NCBI GenBank assembly: GCA_036924085.1
Contig: JAVGWX010000025.1
Location: 31,631,921-31,695,920 of the forward strand
From: Ariolimax columbianus
Taxonomy: Eukaryota > Mollusca > Gastropoda > Stylommatophora > Arionidae
DNA length: 64,000 nt
Direction: 5' to 3'
Positions 11,576-20,374 of this stretch are shown piece by piece (positions within the stretch are counted from its first letter, which is position 1; every line of letters begins with the position of its first letter). A program made the translations under genes and the position numbers. The notes beneath the pieces are model-generated. The model saw only the letters and a program-made list of their open reading frames with translations. It searched no databases and was not told where the DNA came from.

Positions 11576-12734
11576 TATTACAAAATTTGCTGATGACACA
11601 AAACTATGCAGTAGTGTCTCATCTAAAGCAGAAGTGTCTCATCTAAAGCAGAAGTGTCTCATCTAAAGCAGAAGTGTCTCATCTAAAGCAGAAGTGTCTC
11701 ATCTAAAGCAGAAGTGTCTCATCTAAAGCAGAAGTGTCTCATCTAAAGCAGAAGTGTCTCATCTAAAGCAGAAGTGTCTCATCTAAAGCAGAAGTGTCTC
11801 ATCTAAAGCAGAAGTGTCTCATCTAAAGCAGAAGTGTCTCATCTAAAGCAGAAGTGTCTCATCTAAAGCAGAAGTGTCTCATCTAAAGCAGAAGTGTCTC
11901 ATCTAAAGCAGAAGTGTCTCATCTAAAGCAGAAGTGGATATATTAAGGTCAGATCTAGAATGGTCTGTAAGCTGGCAAATGGAGTTTAATGTAGATAAAT
12001 GTACAGTCATCCACATGGGTAGATCCAATATGGAACATAATTACAGAATGGGAGAGACCAATATTAGAAAGAAAGTGAAGGAAAGGGACCTAGGGGTTAT
12101 AATAGATCATACAGGAAAGGTGAGTGAGCAAGTCCAGGTAGCAGTGAAAAAGGCAAATGCAATGTTAGGGATGATAAAAAGAAATATTAAACATAGGAGC
12201 AAGGAAGTGATAGTCAAACTTTATAAAGCATTAGTTGGACCTAGATTGGAGTACTGTGTACAGGTGTGGAGTCCTAATCATAGAAAGGAATATAAACATG
12301 CTGGAAAGAATACAAAAAAGAGCGACAAAGATGATAGCGGATTTCCAGAATTACAGTTATGAGGAAAGACTCAGAAAAACCGGCCTACAGTGTCTAGAAA
12401 AAAGAAGAATTTGAGGTGACTTAATACAGGTTTATAAGATGATCTGAGGAACAAATAAATTAGATTATAAAAAGTTTTTTTCAAAATACAACCACCTACA
12501 AGAACTGGAGGGTATATCTACAAATTAACTAAAGAGAGGTCCAGATATATTAGGAAATATTTTTTTAGTCAGAGAGTGGTGAATACTTGGAATGCATTGC
12601 CACAGGAGGTAGTGGAGGCAGGGACAACTAATGCATTTAATAATAAATTGGATGCAAATAGCTTTTAGAGCAAGGTAATGTAAATGAAATTGGTTGTATA
12701 CAGACTCTGCAGTCTTCTAAACCAGTATAAAAAC
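11576..12734 (+). mobile_element. CR1-like LINE, copy 2, with internal tandem array
   Basis: The copy is 5'-truncated and begins at KFADDTKLCSSVSS (about 11,581). Immediately after the FADD motif it is filled by a 320-bp perfect array, then continues as WSVSWQMEFNVDKCTVIHMG and MLGMIKRNIKHRSKE. Frameshifts lie near 12,290, 12,360 and beyond. The 3' end, CTAAACCAGTATAAAAACGT then TAAGTTAAG, matches copy 1. Both copies are followed by the same 90-bp flank, so they are parts of a duplicated segment or the flank is an extended 3' UTR. Confidence 0.8.
11613..11932 (+). repeat. Perfect 20-bp tandem array, 16 copies
   Basis: Unit AGTGTCTCATCTAAAGCAGA is repeated 16 times with no visible substitution. 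The single-copy ancestor is present in the other CR1-like copies at the corresponding codons (SSVSSKAEVD). Twenty bases is not a multiple of three, so the expansion destroys the reading frame. Confidence 0.95.
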
Positions 12735-12827
12735 GTTAAGTTAAGAACTTGAGAAGATGGCCCAAAATATGGACGACATCCATGGCACCCCTATGTACCA
12801 AGAGTAACCATAAGGATTCAACTATTC
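12735..12827 (+). repeat. Left flank of the composite insertion
   Basis: Matches 7215-7310. It ends in AACTATTC (12,820-12,827), the left copy of the presumed target-site duplication; the right copy is AACCATTC before AAAGTC at 16,171-16,178. Confidence 0.75.
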
Positions 12828-13680
12828 TTCTTCTTCTTCTTCTTCGTACGCAGTCAGACAGTAACCATTGTTTTTTCGAAAAAAGCGGCGGTCATCCTGA
12901 GGCTGTCGACACTGCCATAGAGCTTCTCTTGTGGTTCCACTGGTGATGGCCACATCTGCTCTCTCTGATCCTCGTATGTCGCGCAGTTATGCAGCAGATG
13001 CTCAGCGGTCATTTTCTCGGTTCCACACGGGCATTCGTCGGTACCTCCTATCTTCAATTTCTTGAATAGGTAGTACCTCAGTCTATTGTGGCCAGTGCAA
13101 AGTCTGAAGACAACGACCTGCTCTCTTCTGTTCAACTGGTAATAGGCATCGTTTTTGGTGTAACCAGTATGTTCGGTTTCCCATTTGGTCATGTATCTGG
13201 CTTTGATAAGCCGTTTTGACTCTTCGTACGTCATACTAGTATCTGTTTGTGGGAGTCTTGCACCTTCTTTTGCCAGTCTGTCTGCCTCCTCGTTGCCTTA
13301 GATGTTGCAGTGTGATGGGACCCACTGTACCACTACCCTTTTTGGTGCGGACTGCTGGCATAGTTGACAGAGTGCTGCTCTTAAGTCATTAAGCTCAGTG
13401 TTTTTCTGGCTTTTTAGCGCTGTGACTACGGCCAGAGCATCTGTAAGCAGGACTATATGGCTTTCATTTTCTTTATGTGTCACCATTTCTTCCACTGCCG
13501 CCCTCAGTGCCTCTGCCTCCGCTCTGAAATTGCTTGTGTTCTTACCAGTAGCGAATGACAGTGTTATTTTTATGCCATTTGGTAGGTTCAGGAATGCTCC
13601 TGCCCCTCCGTTCTGTGTAGTGTCTGTTACAGAGTCGTCGGTGTATGCATGGGTCCAGTCCATGCTTGGGTAGTTTTTCG
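12828..13680 (-). mobile_element. I-like LINE, copy 2 (RNase H and Cys tail only)
   Basis: This minus-strand fragment is 5'-truncated just before the RNase H domain. It shows MDWTHAYTDDSVTDTTQ (13,663 down), FRAEAEALRAAVEEM (about 13,530), FTDALAV-equivalent LLTDALAVVTALKS (about 13,440) and PSHCNI (about 13,310), where a stop codon breaks the frame. It continues with YEESKRLIKARYMTKWETEH and the zinc-like tail CPCGTEKMTAEHLLHNC (about 13,040-12,990). The 3' end is CTGCGTACG followed by six GAA units at 12,845-12,828. Its 5' end joins rRNA-derived sequence in the same orientation through about 60 bp of filler (13,681-13,740). Confidence 0.8.
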
Positions 13681-13740
13681 ATATAAAGCTTAGAGACCCA
13701 ATGAATCTATAGAGGGCTTTTTAGTCAGTCAATGACCGAG

Positions 13741-14055
13741 TGTCTGGAACCTGCGATTCCTCTAGGGTTAAGCAGGATTTTGGTAGCAACGCTCTTTCAT
13801 TAAGACTGTAAAACTGACCTGTCTTCGGTGGGTCTAATTCCAGCACACGTTCCATATTAGACCCAACAAAGAATCTCTCAGTCTGTCAGTCATTTTACAG
13901 TGTTGGCGTGTTGAGTCAAATTAAGCCGCAGGCTCCACTCCTAGTGGTGCCCTTCCGTCAATTCCTGTATCGAACACTGGATGCGAGACAATCAAGCCAC
14001 CAAGAGCCTAGCCCCAGATTTTCGAGGATCTAATTCCAGCTCACATTCCCTATTA
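13741..14055 (-). rRNA. Chimeric 18S/28S rRNA pseudogene blocks
   Basis: Reading the minus strand, 14,055-14,023 is 28S 3'-region sequence (TAATAGGGAATGTGAGCTGG). It is followed by about 55 bp I cannot place, and then 13,965-13,862 jumps back into 18S at GGAATTGACGGAAGG and runs through CTGCGGCTTAATTTGACTCA. At about 13,861 it again switches into 28S, ending near 13,745 (CCTAGAGGAATCGCAGGTTC). A short segment of 18S (the GGGAAACTCACCCGG region) is missing in both 18S passages. Broken and reordered, so not a functional gene. Confidence 0.8.
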
Positions 14056-14115
14056 GACTCAACGAAAGTGCTCTCGGCCTGTCAATCATTTCAGTGTTGA
14101 TTCAAATGAAGCTGC

Positions 14116-14149
<34 letters not shown>

Positions 14150-15320
14150 TCTTTACGTTTCAGCTTTGCAACCATACTTCCCCGGAAACCCAAACACTTT
14201 GGTTACCCGGAAGCTGCCCGCAGAGTCATCAAAGCAACTCCTGCGGATCGCTAGTATGCATCGTTTATGGTCAGAACTACGACGGTATCTGATCGTCTTC
14301 ACGCCTGACTTTCGTTCTTGATTAATGAAAACATTCTTGACAAATGCTTTCGCAGTAGCTCGTCTTGCGGCGATCCAAGAATTTCACCTCTAACGCCGTA
14401 ATACGAATGCCCCCGTTTCTCCCTGTTAATCATTACCTCCAGTTCCGAAAATCAACCTAATAGAACCGAGGTCCTATTCCATTATTCCATGCACCATTAT
14501 TCAGACAGCCGAGGCCTGCTTTGAACACTGTAATTTTTTCAAAGTAAACGCGCCGGCAACCCGGGACGCTCAGCGAAGAGCACCCACGGGAGAGAGCCGG
14601 CAGACGGTAGGGCAGGAGACAACGGACAGTGAACCAGCGCGAGCCAGACCACCCGCCTGTGCCTGAGATCCAACTACAAGCTTTTTAACTGCAACAACTT
14701 TAATATACGCTATTGGAGCTGAAATTACCGCGGCTGGTGGCACCAGACTTGCCCTCCAATAGATCCTCGTTAAAGGGTTTAAAGTGTACTCATTCTAATT
14801 ACGGGGCCTCGAAAGAGTCCCGTATTGTTATTTTTCGTCACTACCTCCCCGTGCCGGGAGTGGGTAAGTTGCGCGCCTGCTGCCTTTTTGGATGTGGCAG
14901 CCGTTTCTCGTGCTCCCTCCCCAGAATCGAACCCTGATTCCCCGTTATCCGTTACAAACATGGTAGGCATGTCACGTACCATCGACATTTGATAGGGCAG
15001 ACATTTGAAAGATGCGTCGCCGGCACATGCGATCAGCACAAAGTTATCCAGAGTCACCAGTGGGGACTCCGCAACCCCGCGAGGGGAAACGACGATTGGT
15101 TTTGAACTAATAAAAGCGCTCTTTCCGCGAGGGTCGGAGCTTGGTAAGCATGTATTAGCTCTAGAATTGCCACAGTTATCCAAGTAGGATCGTGTCATCT
15201 AAGGAACCTCGACTGATTTAATGAACCATTCGCGGTTTCACCGTAAGACAGTGTGAACTTAGACATGCATGGCTTAATCTTTGAGACAAGCATATGACTA
15301 CTGGCAGGATCAACCAGATA
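14056..15320 (-). rRNA. 18S rRNA, 5' two thirds (pseudogene)
   Basis: The minus strand begins TATCTGGTTGATCCTGCCAG at 15,320, the canonical 5' end of eukaryotic 18S rRNA. It follows the gene through GCATGTCTAAGTTCACACTG, AATTACCCACTCCCGGCACG, GTAATTCCAGCTCCAATAGC, GGAATAATGGAATAGGACCT, GAGGTGAAATTCTTGGATCG and AATTGACGGAAGGGCACCAC. It stops after GATTGACAG near 14,080, where it fuses to 28S sequence at about 14,055. It is nearly colinear for roughly 1.2 kb with scattered differences. The truncation, the fusion and the LINE attached downstream mark it as a dispersed pseudogene copy rather than part of an rDNA array. Confidence 0.9.
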
Positions 15321-15801
15321 TCTGTCGGAGACGGACGAACCACACACACCGGTCGGCAAAGGATGGATGTGTAAAAAGCCTCATCAGGACGGCCTCAGGG
15401 ACGAACTGACGGTTATTCCACCCTTTACTCGGTCGACTTACGAGCGCCTGGACGGTGCCCCCGTACACACACCAACCGACCGACCGGGCTCGCTCGGGGA
15501 GGGATGGCAGTGCTCTGTGTAGAATGGATCCCAACGGCCCCGGCGTTGATTTTCACTCGGACTGGAGAAGATTTTAGCATGTCGGCCTGCCCTTCTCCGA
15601 CCGGTTGGTCGGGCGAGGACAGGGCCTTTAGGCACGATTTCTGCTTTCCATTTGCCGGTCACAAGCTCTTTGCGAGAGAATGACCACAAGCGAGACGAAC
15701 TGTCGAAATTGGCTATACGCCTTCGACGAACCACACTTACTGACAAAGCTTCTCGATACGGACCACAGTAACGCACCCTTTCCAGCGGTACGACTCCACA
15801 A
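15321..15801 (-). other. Probable 5' external transcribed spacer of rDNA
   Basis: GC-rich sequence directly upstream of the 18S 5' end in the same orientation, so it should be 5' ETS carried along with the rRNA. Its far end (GTGGAGTCGTACCGCTGGAA on the minus strand) abuts the target duplication. If the insert is a cDNA of pre-rRNA, this end would mark the Pol I start site. The identification rests on position, because ETS sequence is not conserved. Confidence 0.6.
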
Positions 15802-15809
15802 AACCATTC

Positions 15810-16164
15810 TTCTTCTTCTTCGTTCATTCTCAATCTCTCGCTACCAAACCCTGAAAGGGCTTAAGTAGCAGAATGTAGTCCAGAGAACGGAATGCGTTGT
15901 GTCGTAGTTTACAGCTTGGCTGCGATATTTGCACCTTTCGGTCCAACACATCCGACTTCAGCAAGCATTTTTTGAGTACTGGGTTAGCATTCCCTCTTCG
16001 ATCCCTTCTCCTTAGCCAGTCTGCCCTGCTGCAGCCTGTTATCCAGGATCACCGCGTGGAGGTGTAGAAGGGTCTTGGCAGCTATGGTTCGCTAGCCCTG
16101 ACGCTAGCAGTCAGCTATGGGTCGCTAACCACTGCAGCTCATGTGCTGTTCAGCATCTTGATCC
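15810..16164 (-). mobile_element. SINE-like element with (GAA)n tail and 14-bp TSD
   Basis: A 355-bp non-coding element, minus orientation, whose 3' end reads GAGAATGAACGAAGAAGAAG. It is flanked by perfect 14-bp direct repeats CCACAAAACCATTC at 15,796-15,809 and 16,165-16,178. A second full copy lies at 40,737-41,077 on the plus strand. A third, with an expanded 3' end, is at about 56,100-56,592. I see no convincing A/B boxes. The last bases (ACGAAGAAGAAG) match the 3' terminus of the I-like LINE copies, suggesting that LINE supplied the machinery. Confidence 0.75.
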
Positions 16165-16250
16165 CCACAAAACCATTCAAAGTCTTTTAGTTCCCTGTCT
16201 AAAACAGAACCAACCTTTTATGTCTGTCTAAAACAGAACCAACCTTTTAG
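16165..16250 (+). repeat. Right flank and 29-bp minisatellite (x2)
   Basis: ACCATTCAAAGTCTTTTAGT and two TAAAACAGAACCAACC units match 7304-7462. This closes the comparison with the unfilled site. Confidence 0.8.
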
Positions 16251-16254
16251 CTCT

Positions 16255-17270
16255 GTTTGACACATCTAGAGAAAAACTGCTTGCTGGACAACTCACAATC
16301 TGCTTATAGGAAAAACCGTAGAACCAAAGATCAACTAGTATATCTAGCACAGGAAGTTGAAGATGCTTTCCAAGAGAAGAAAAAAGTACTGAATGGTTTG
16401 TCGATATAACTAAGGCCTTCGACAAGGTGTGGAATGAGAGACTCTTCCTTAAGCTGCTAAAAAATAGAACTGAAGAGAGAATTTTTAGGTGAAAACAAGA
16501 CTTTGCCCAGTACCGCACGGCAAGAGTGAAACTTGATAAAAAACTTAGCCATAGTGTCCCTCCAGCAAGGTGTGCCACAAGAAGAAGTCACCTCACCCAC
16601 TCTCTTCATAATATTCATCAACGATATTGAAGAGACACTTCCCAAGCATATCAGCAGAGCTCTCCATGCAATGACCTCGTAGTCTGGAGTGCTGCAGAAC
16701 ATCTGTCTACTGCAAAGCACAGAATGCAGACATCACTAAACACAACTGGCAAATGAGCATCTGATTAGGGTGTTCAAATCAAGCCCTCAAAGACAGTAGC
16801 AGCCAGCTTCTCACATTCAAACCAAAAGGAAATGGTTACAACAGCAAGAAATCTGACAAAAATCGACTAAAGAGAACCAGTTTTTTTACACAACTCAAAA
16901 CACCTGCAGCGTTTCCACGAAAACCCCCCATGGGGGGTCAGCTCCACAGACACCAACAATCCACCAGCTCCACAGACACCAACAATACCTCAGCTCCACA
17001 ATCTTTTGCCTGAGAACAGGACACTGCAGACTATTGGGTCACTTACATCGGCTCAAGATATCACACACAAGCGACTGCCCATATGGAACTGGAGATGACC
17101 TGAACACATCCTACAAGACTGCCCAATACACAGAGACCTATGATGGAAAACTTAGCCAGAGGGAGTTGAGATGACGCATATGCTGTGAGGCTGCCATCCA
17201 GATCTGGAGAGAACTGTGGACTTTGTCCTAGCAACGGGACCAAAAAGCCTCAACGCAGCAGAAGAAAGAC
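16255..17270 (+). mobile_element. I-like LINE relic in the left arm
   Basis: Frame-broken RT with FDITKAFDKVWNERLFLKLL (about 16,397), a degenerate GVPQ-block near 16,560-16,620 (THSLHNIHQRY in the shifted frame) and VWSAAEHLS (about 16,682). After about 16,930 most of RNase H is deleted and a short CTCCACAGACACCAACAAT repeat leads into LRTGHCRLLGHLHRLKISHT (about 17,005-17,065). The tail ends ATGAATAAAATGTTTT near 17,310. It is the inverted counterpart of 62,220-64,000, which retains the RNase H part. Confidence 0.7.
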
Positions 17271-17335
17271 AGATCCAACATTCTCTGATCAAACACTGAA
17301 TGAATAAAATGTTTTAAAATGAAAACATTTAAAAT

Positions 17336-17822
17336 AGTTTATTTACATAACATACACCCAATAGTCAAGTTTATTTAAATAACATACACCCAATGGTCAA
17401 GTTTATTTACATAACATACACCCAATGGTCAAGTTTATTTACATAACATACACCAAATGGTCAAGTTTATTTACATAACATACACCCAATAGTCAAGTTT
17501 ATTTACATACCATACACCCAATGGTCAAGTTTATTTACATAACATACACAAAATGGTCAAGTTTATTTACATAACATAAATATATTGGTCAAGTTTATTT
17601 ACATAACATAAATATATTGGTCAAGTTTATTTACATAACATAAATATATTGGTCAAGTTTATTTACATAACATAAATATATTGGTCAAGTTTATTTACAT
17701 AACAAAAACATATTGGTCAAGTTTATTTACATGACATAAATATATTGGTCAAGTTTATTTACATAACAAAAACCGAATAGTCAAGTTCATTTACATAACA
17801 TAAACCTATTGGTCAAGTTTAT
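17336..17822 (+). repeat. 32-bp minisatellite, about 15 copies
   Basis: Unit TCAAGTTTATTTACATAACA plus TACACCCAATGG or AAATATATTGG. Two sub-types occur in blocks (ACCCAATGG units first, AAATATATTGG units later). The right arm has only one or two copies, at 62,130-62,190. Confidence 0.9.
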
Positions 17823-18094
17823 TCAGGATCAATGCTAAGGGTGGCCAGCTTCTGGTCATCTTTCTGTAAATGAGAACTTTTAATTGATGTTCTTGTTAAT
17901 ATAAGAAAAATGTGTATTGTGCACTGTAAAAAGAAATTGATTCTTTTCTTTGAGATCACATTTTGTTGTTTTCTTTCTTTTCTTCAATCCTAGGGGAGGG
18001 GAGGAGGGGAAGAACTTGTTCATTTGTTTGTCTGAATTGATCTTTTTTCTGAACATACAAAAACTGTACACTTTCTTGTCTAACACTGAGTTTC
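17823..18094. other. Unassigned interval
   Basis: AT-rich, with a purine-rich GGGGAGGGGAGGAGGGGAAG run at 17,993-18,012. No gene recognised. Confidence 0.3.
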
Positions 18095-18565
18095 ATCAAC
18101 AATAAGCTCTCCCTAGACCCTCAAATAGGCAATCACATTGGCAAAGCTGCTGCCATATTTTCCTGTCTCACAACACGTGTCGGATAAAACCCCAAACTTA
18201 CAACCATGGTCTGCATACAATGGGTGTGTCATCAGTACGCTCCTATATGGTAGCAAAACATGGACAAACTATGCCAAACAAGAGTAAGGGCTCAACACCT
18301 TTCACTTACGGTATCCCATGGAGAGATGCCATGACAAACACAGAAGTACATTCTCGCACCGGTCACCCAAGTATGTGCACTCTCCTCAGGCAGTGAAGGC
18401 TGGGATGGATTGGTCATGTTTGTGGCCACATGAAGGATGGTCCCATCCCCAAAGATATTTTCGAGGGACAGCTGGCATGTGGTAAAAGAACAGATGACCG
18501 ATCACAGCTGAGGTTAAAAGAGGTCAATGTTTGACATAGACTGCCTCAGATAATTGGGTGCAGGG
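18095..18565 (+). mobile_element. LINE C-terminal fragment (RTE-like)
   Basis: Switching frames, the plus strand encodes IGKAAAIFSCLTTRVG, STLLYGSKTWTNYAKQE, LNTFHLRYPMERCHDK and GHVCGHMKDGPIPKDIF, then ACGKRTDDRSQLRLKEVNV. This matches the C-terminal layout of the element at 4884-5600, though it is a different copy with frameshifts. No RT catalytic motif is present. Confidence 0.65.
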
Positions 18566-18579
18566 TCAGATTCCCTTTT

Positions 18580-19495
18580 AACTCAACTTAACGTCTTTAT
18601 ACTGGTTTAGAAGACCCTGCAGAGTCTGTATACAACCAGTTACATTTACATCACCTTGCTCTAAAAGCTATGCGCATCCAGTTTATTCTTAAATGCATTA
18701 ACTGTCCCTGCCTCCACTACCTCCCCTGGCAATGCATTCCAAGCAGACACCACTCTCTGACTAAAAAAATATTTCCTAATATCTAACCTGGACCTCTCTT
18801 TAGTCAGCTTGTAGCTATGCCCTCGTGTTATTGGAGGTGGCTGAATTAAACAAAAAATTGTTATAGTCTAATTTATCGATTCCTCTGATCATCTTATAAA
18901 CCTGTTTTAAGTCACCACGAATTCTTCTCTCTTCTAGACACTGTAGGCCGGTTTTTCTGAGTCGTTCCTCATAACTGTAATTCTGGAATCCCACTATCAG
19001 CTTTGTCGCTCTTTTTTGTATTCTTTCTAGCATGTTTATGTCCCCTCTCTGATAAGGACTCCACACCTGTACACAGTACTCCAATCTAGGTCTAACTAAA
19101 GCTTTATACAGTTTGACGATCACTTCCTTGCTCCTATGTTTAATATTTCTTTTTATCATCCCTAACATTGCATTTGCCTTTTTCACTGCTACCTTAACTT
19201 GCTCACTCACCTTTCCTGTATGATCTATTATAACCCCTAGGTCCCTTTCCTTCACTATCTTTCTAATATTGTTTTCTCCCATTCTGTAATTATGTTCCAT
19301 ATTGGATCTACCCATGTGGATGACAGTACATTTATCTACATTAAACTCCATTTGCCAGCTTACAGATCATTCTCGAATTTTATATAAATCCGACATCAAT
19401 ATATCCACTTCCGCTTTAGATGAAACACTACTGCATAGTTTTGTGTCATCAGCTAATTTTGCAATCATGGATCTCATATCAATGTCCAACCACCC
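18580..19495 (-). mobile_element. CR1-like LINE, copy 3
   Basis: Minus-strand copy from SKAEVDILMSDLY-like sequence (about 19,430) through MEFNVDKCTVIHMGRSN, LGVIIDHTGKVSEQVKVAV and LEYCVQVWSPYQRGDINMLE to [14 protein letters not shown]. Its 3' end at about 18,580 is the same CTTAACGTCTTTATACTGGT motif as the other copies. It is 5'-truncated close to the FADD motif. Frameshifts near 18,850 and 19,370 inactivate it. Confidence 0.8.
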
Positions 19496-19849
19496 TGTTG
19501 GAGTCGACTGTTAGAACAGGTATGGACAGAAAAGGAGATGGCAACAAAAGAGAAATGGAAAACCCGAGAGAGACAACCTCACAAAGTTGATGAGGTTAAT
19601 AAGATGAACGAGAAAAAAAGTAGAGCCATCAATTGGTTTAAAGCTTTAGCGAGAGAATCGAGAATCTGATGATGTAAAGTCCCACTAACAATAGGTCAAC
19701 CTCTCTACAGTAGAAGACTCTCCACTCATGGTGTAATGTGACCGAATAATAATAGAGCCAAACATCTCTATATTATGTTAAGTGACAAATAGTGGTGTCG
19801 AATTTCTCTAGTGTAGAAGACTTTACACTTATGTTGTAAGGTGTCAAGA

Positions 19850-20374
19850 TTGTCAAATGAGACCCAACAGTTCTTTCAGATGTTAGTTCTTTTGTGTTTT
19901 TTTAGCCTGCATCTGTCACTAAACTCTATTCCACAAACATCACATCTGTCACTAAACTCTACTCCACAAACATCACAGCTGTCGCTAAACTCTATTCCAC
20001 AAACATCACATCTGTCACTAAACTCTACTCCACAAACATCACATCTGTCACTAAACTCTACTCCACAAACATCACAGCTGTCGCTAAATTCTATTCCACA
20101 AATATCACACCAGAAAGGCTTCTCTTTTGTATAAGTTCATTTGTGTCTCAAGTCACGATCACTTATTAAATCCCAAACCACACATATCACACTTGAATGG
20201 CTTCTCGCTTTTATGAATCATTTTAAGTATATTCACACCACATTTGTCAGTAAAGTCAACACCACAAACAAAACACTTGTAAGGCTTCTCTCCTGTATGA
20301 ATTCTGTTATGTCATTTTAGATGTTGATTTCAATCAAATGCCACACTTGAAATATCAAACTTGTAAGACATCTC
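19850..20374 (-). pseudogene. Decayed 3' zinc fingers, left paralogue
   Basis: Beyond the stop at 20,375 the minus strand still encodes finger remnants such as HNRIHTGEKPYKCFVCGVDF (about 20,310-20,245) and KSEKPFKCDMCGLGF (about 20,205-20,160). Frameshifts and stops interrupt them. The same layout appears after the stop of the right paralogue (60,877-61,320), so the ancestral ORF was longer. Confidence 0.7.
19917..20112 (-). repeat. 33-bp half-finger tandem repeat, about 6 copies
   Basis: On the minus strand each 33-bp unit encodes CDVCGVEFSDR, the N-terminal half of a C2H2 finger, repeated without the histidine half. The right arm has two units at 61,225-61,290. The expansion therefore occurred after the arms separated. 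Confidence 0.8.

Noticed and set aside
14056..15320. Functional 18S rRNA gene
   Set aside because: Truncated at the 3' third, fused to 28S sequence, and joined to a LINE.
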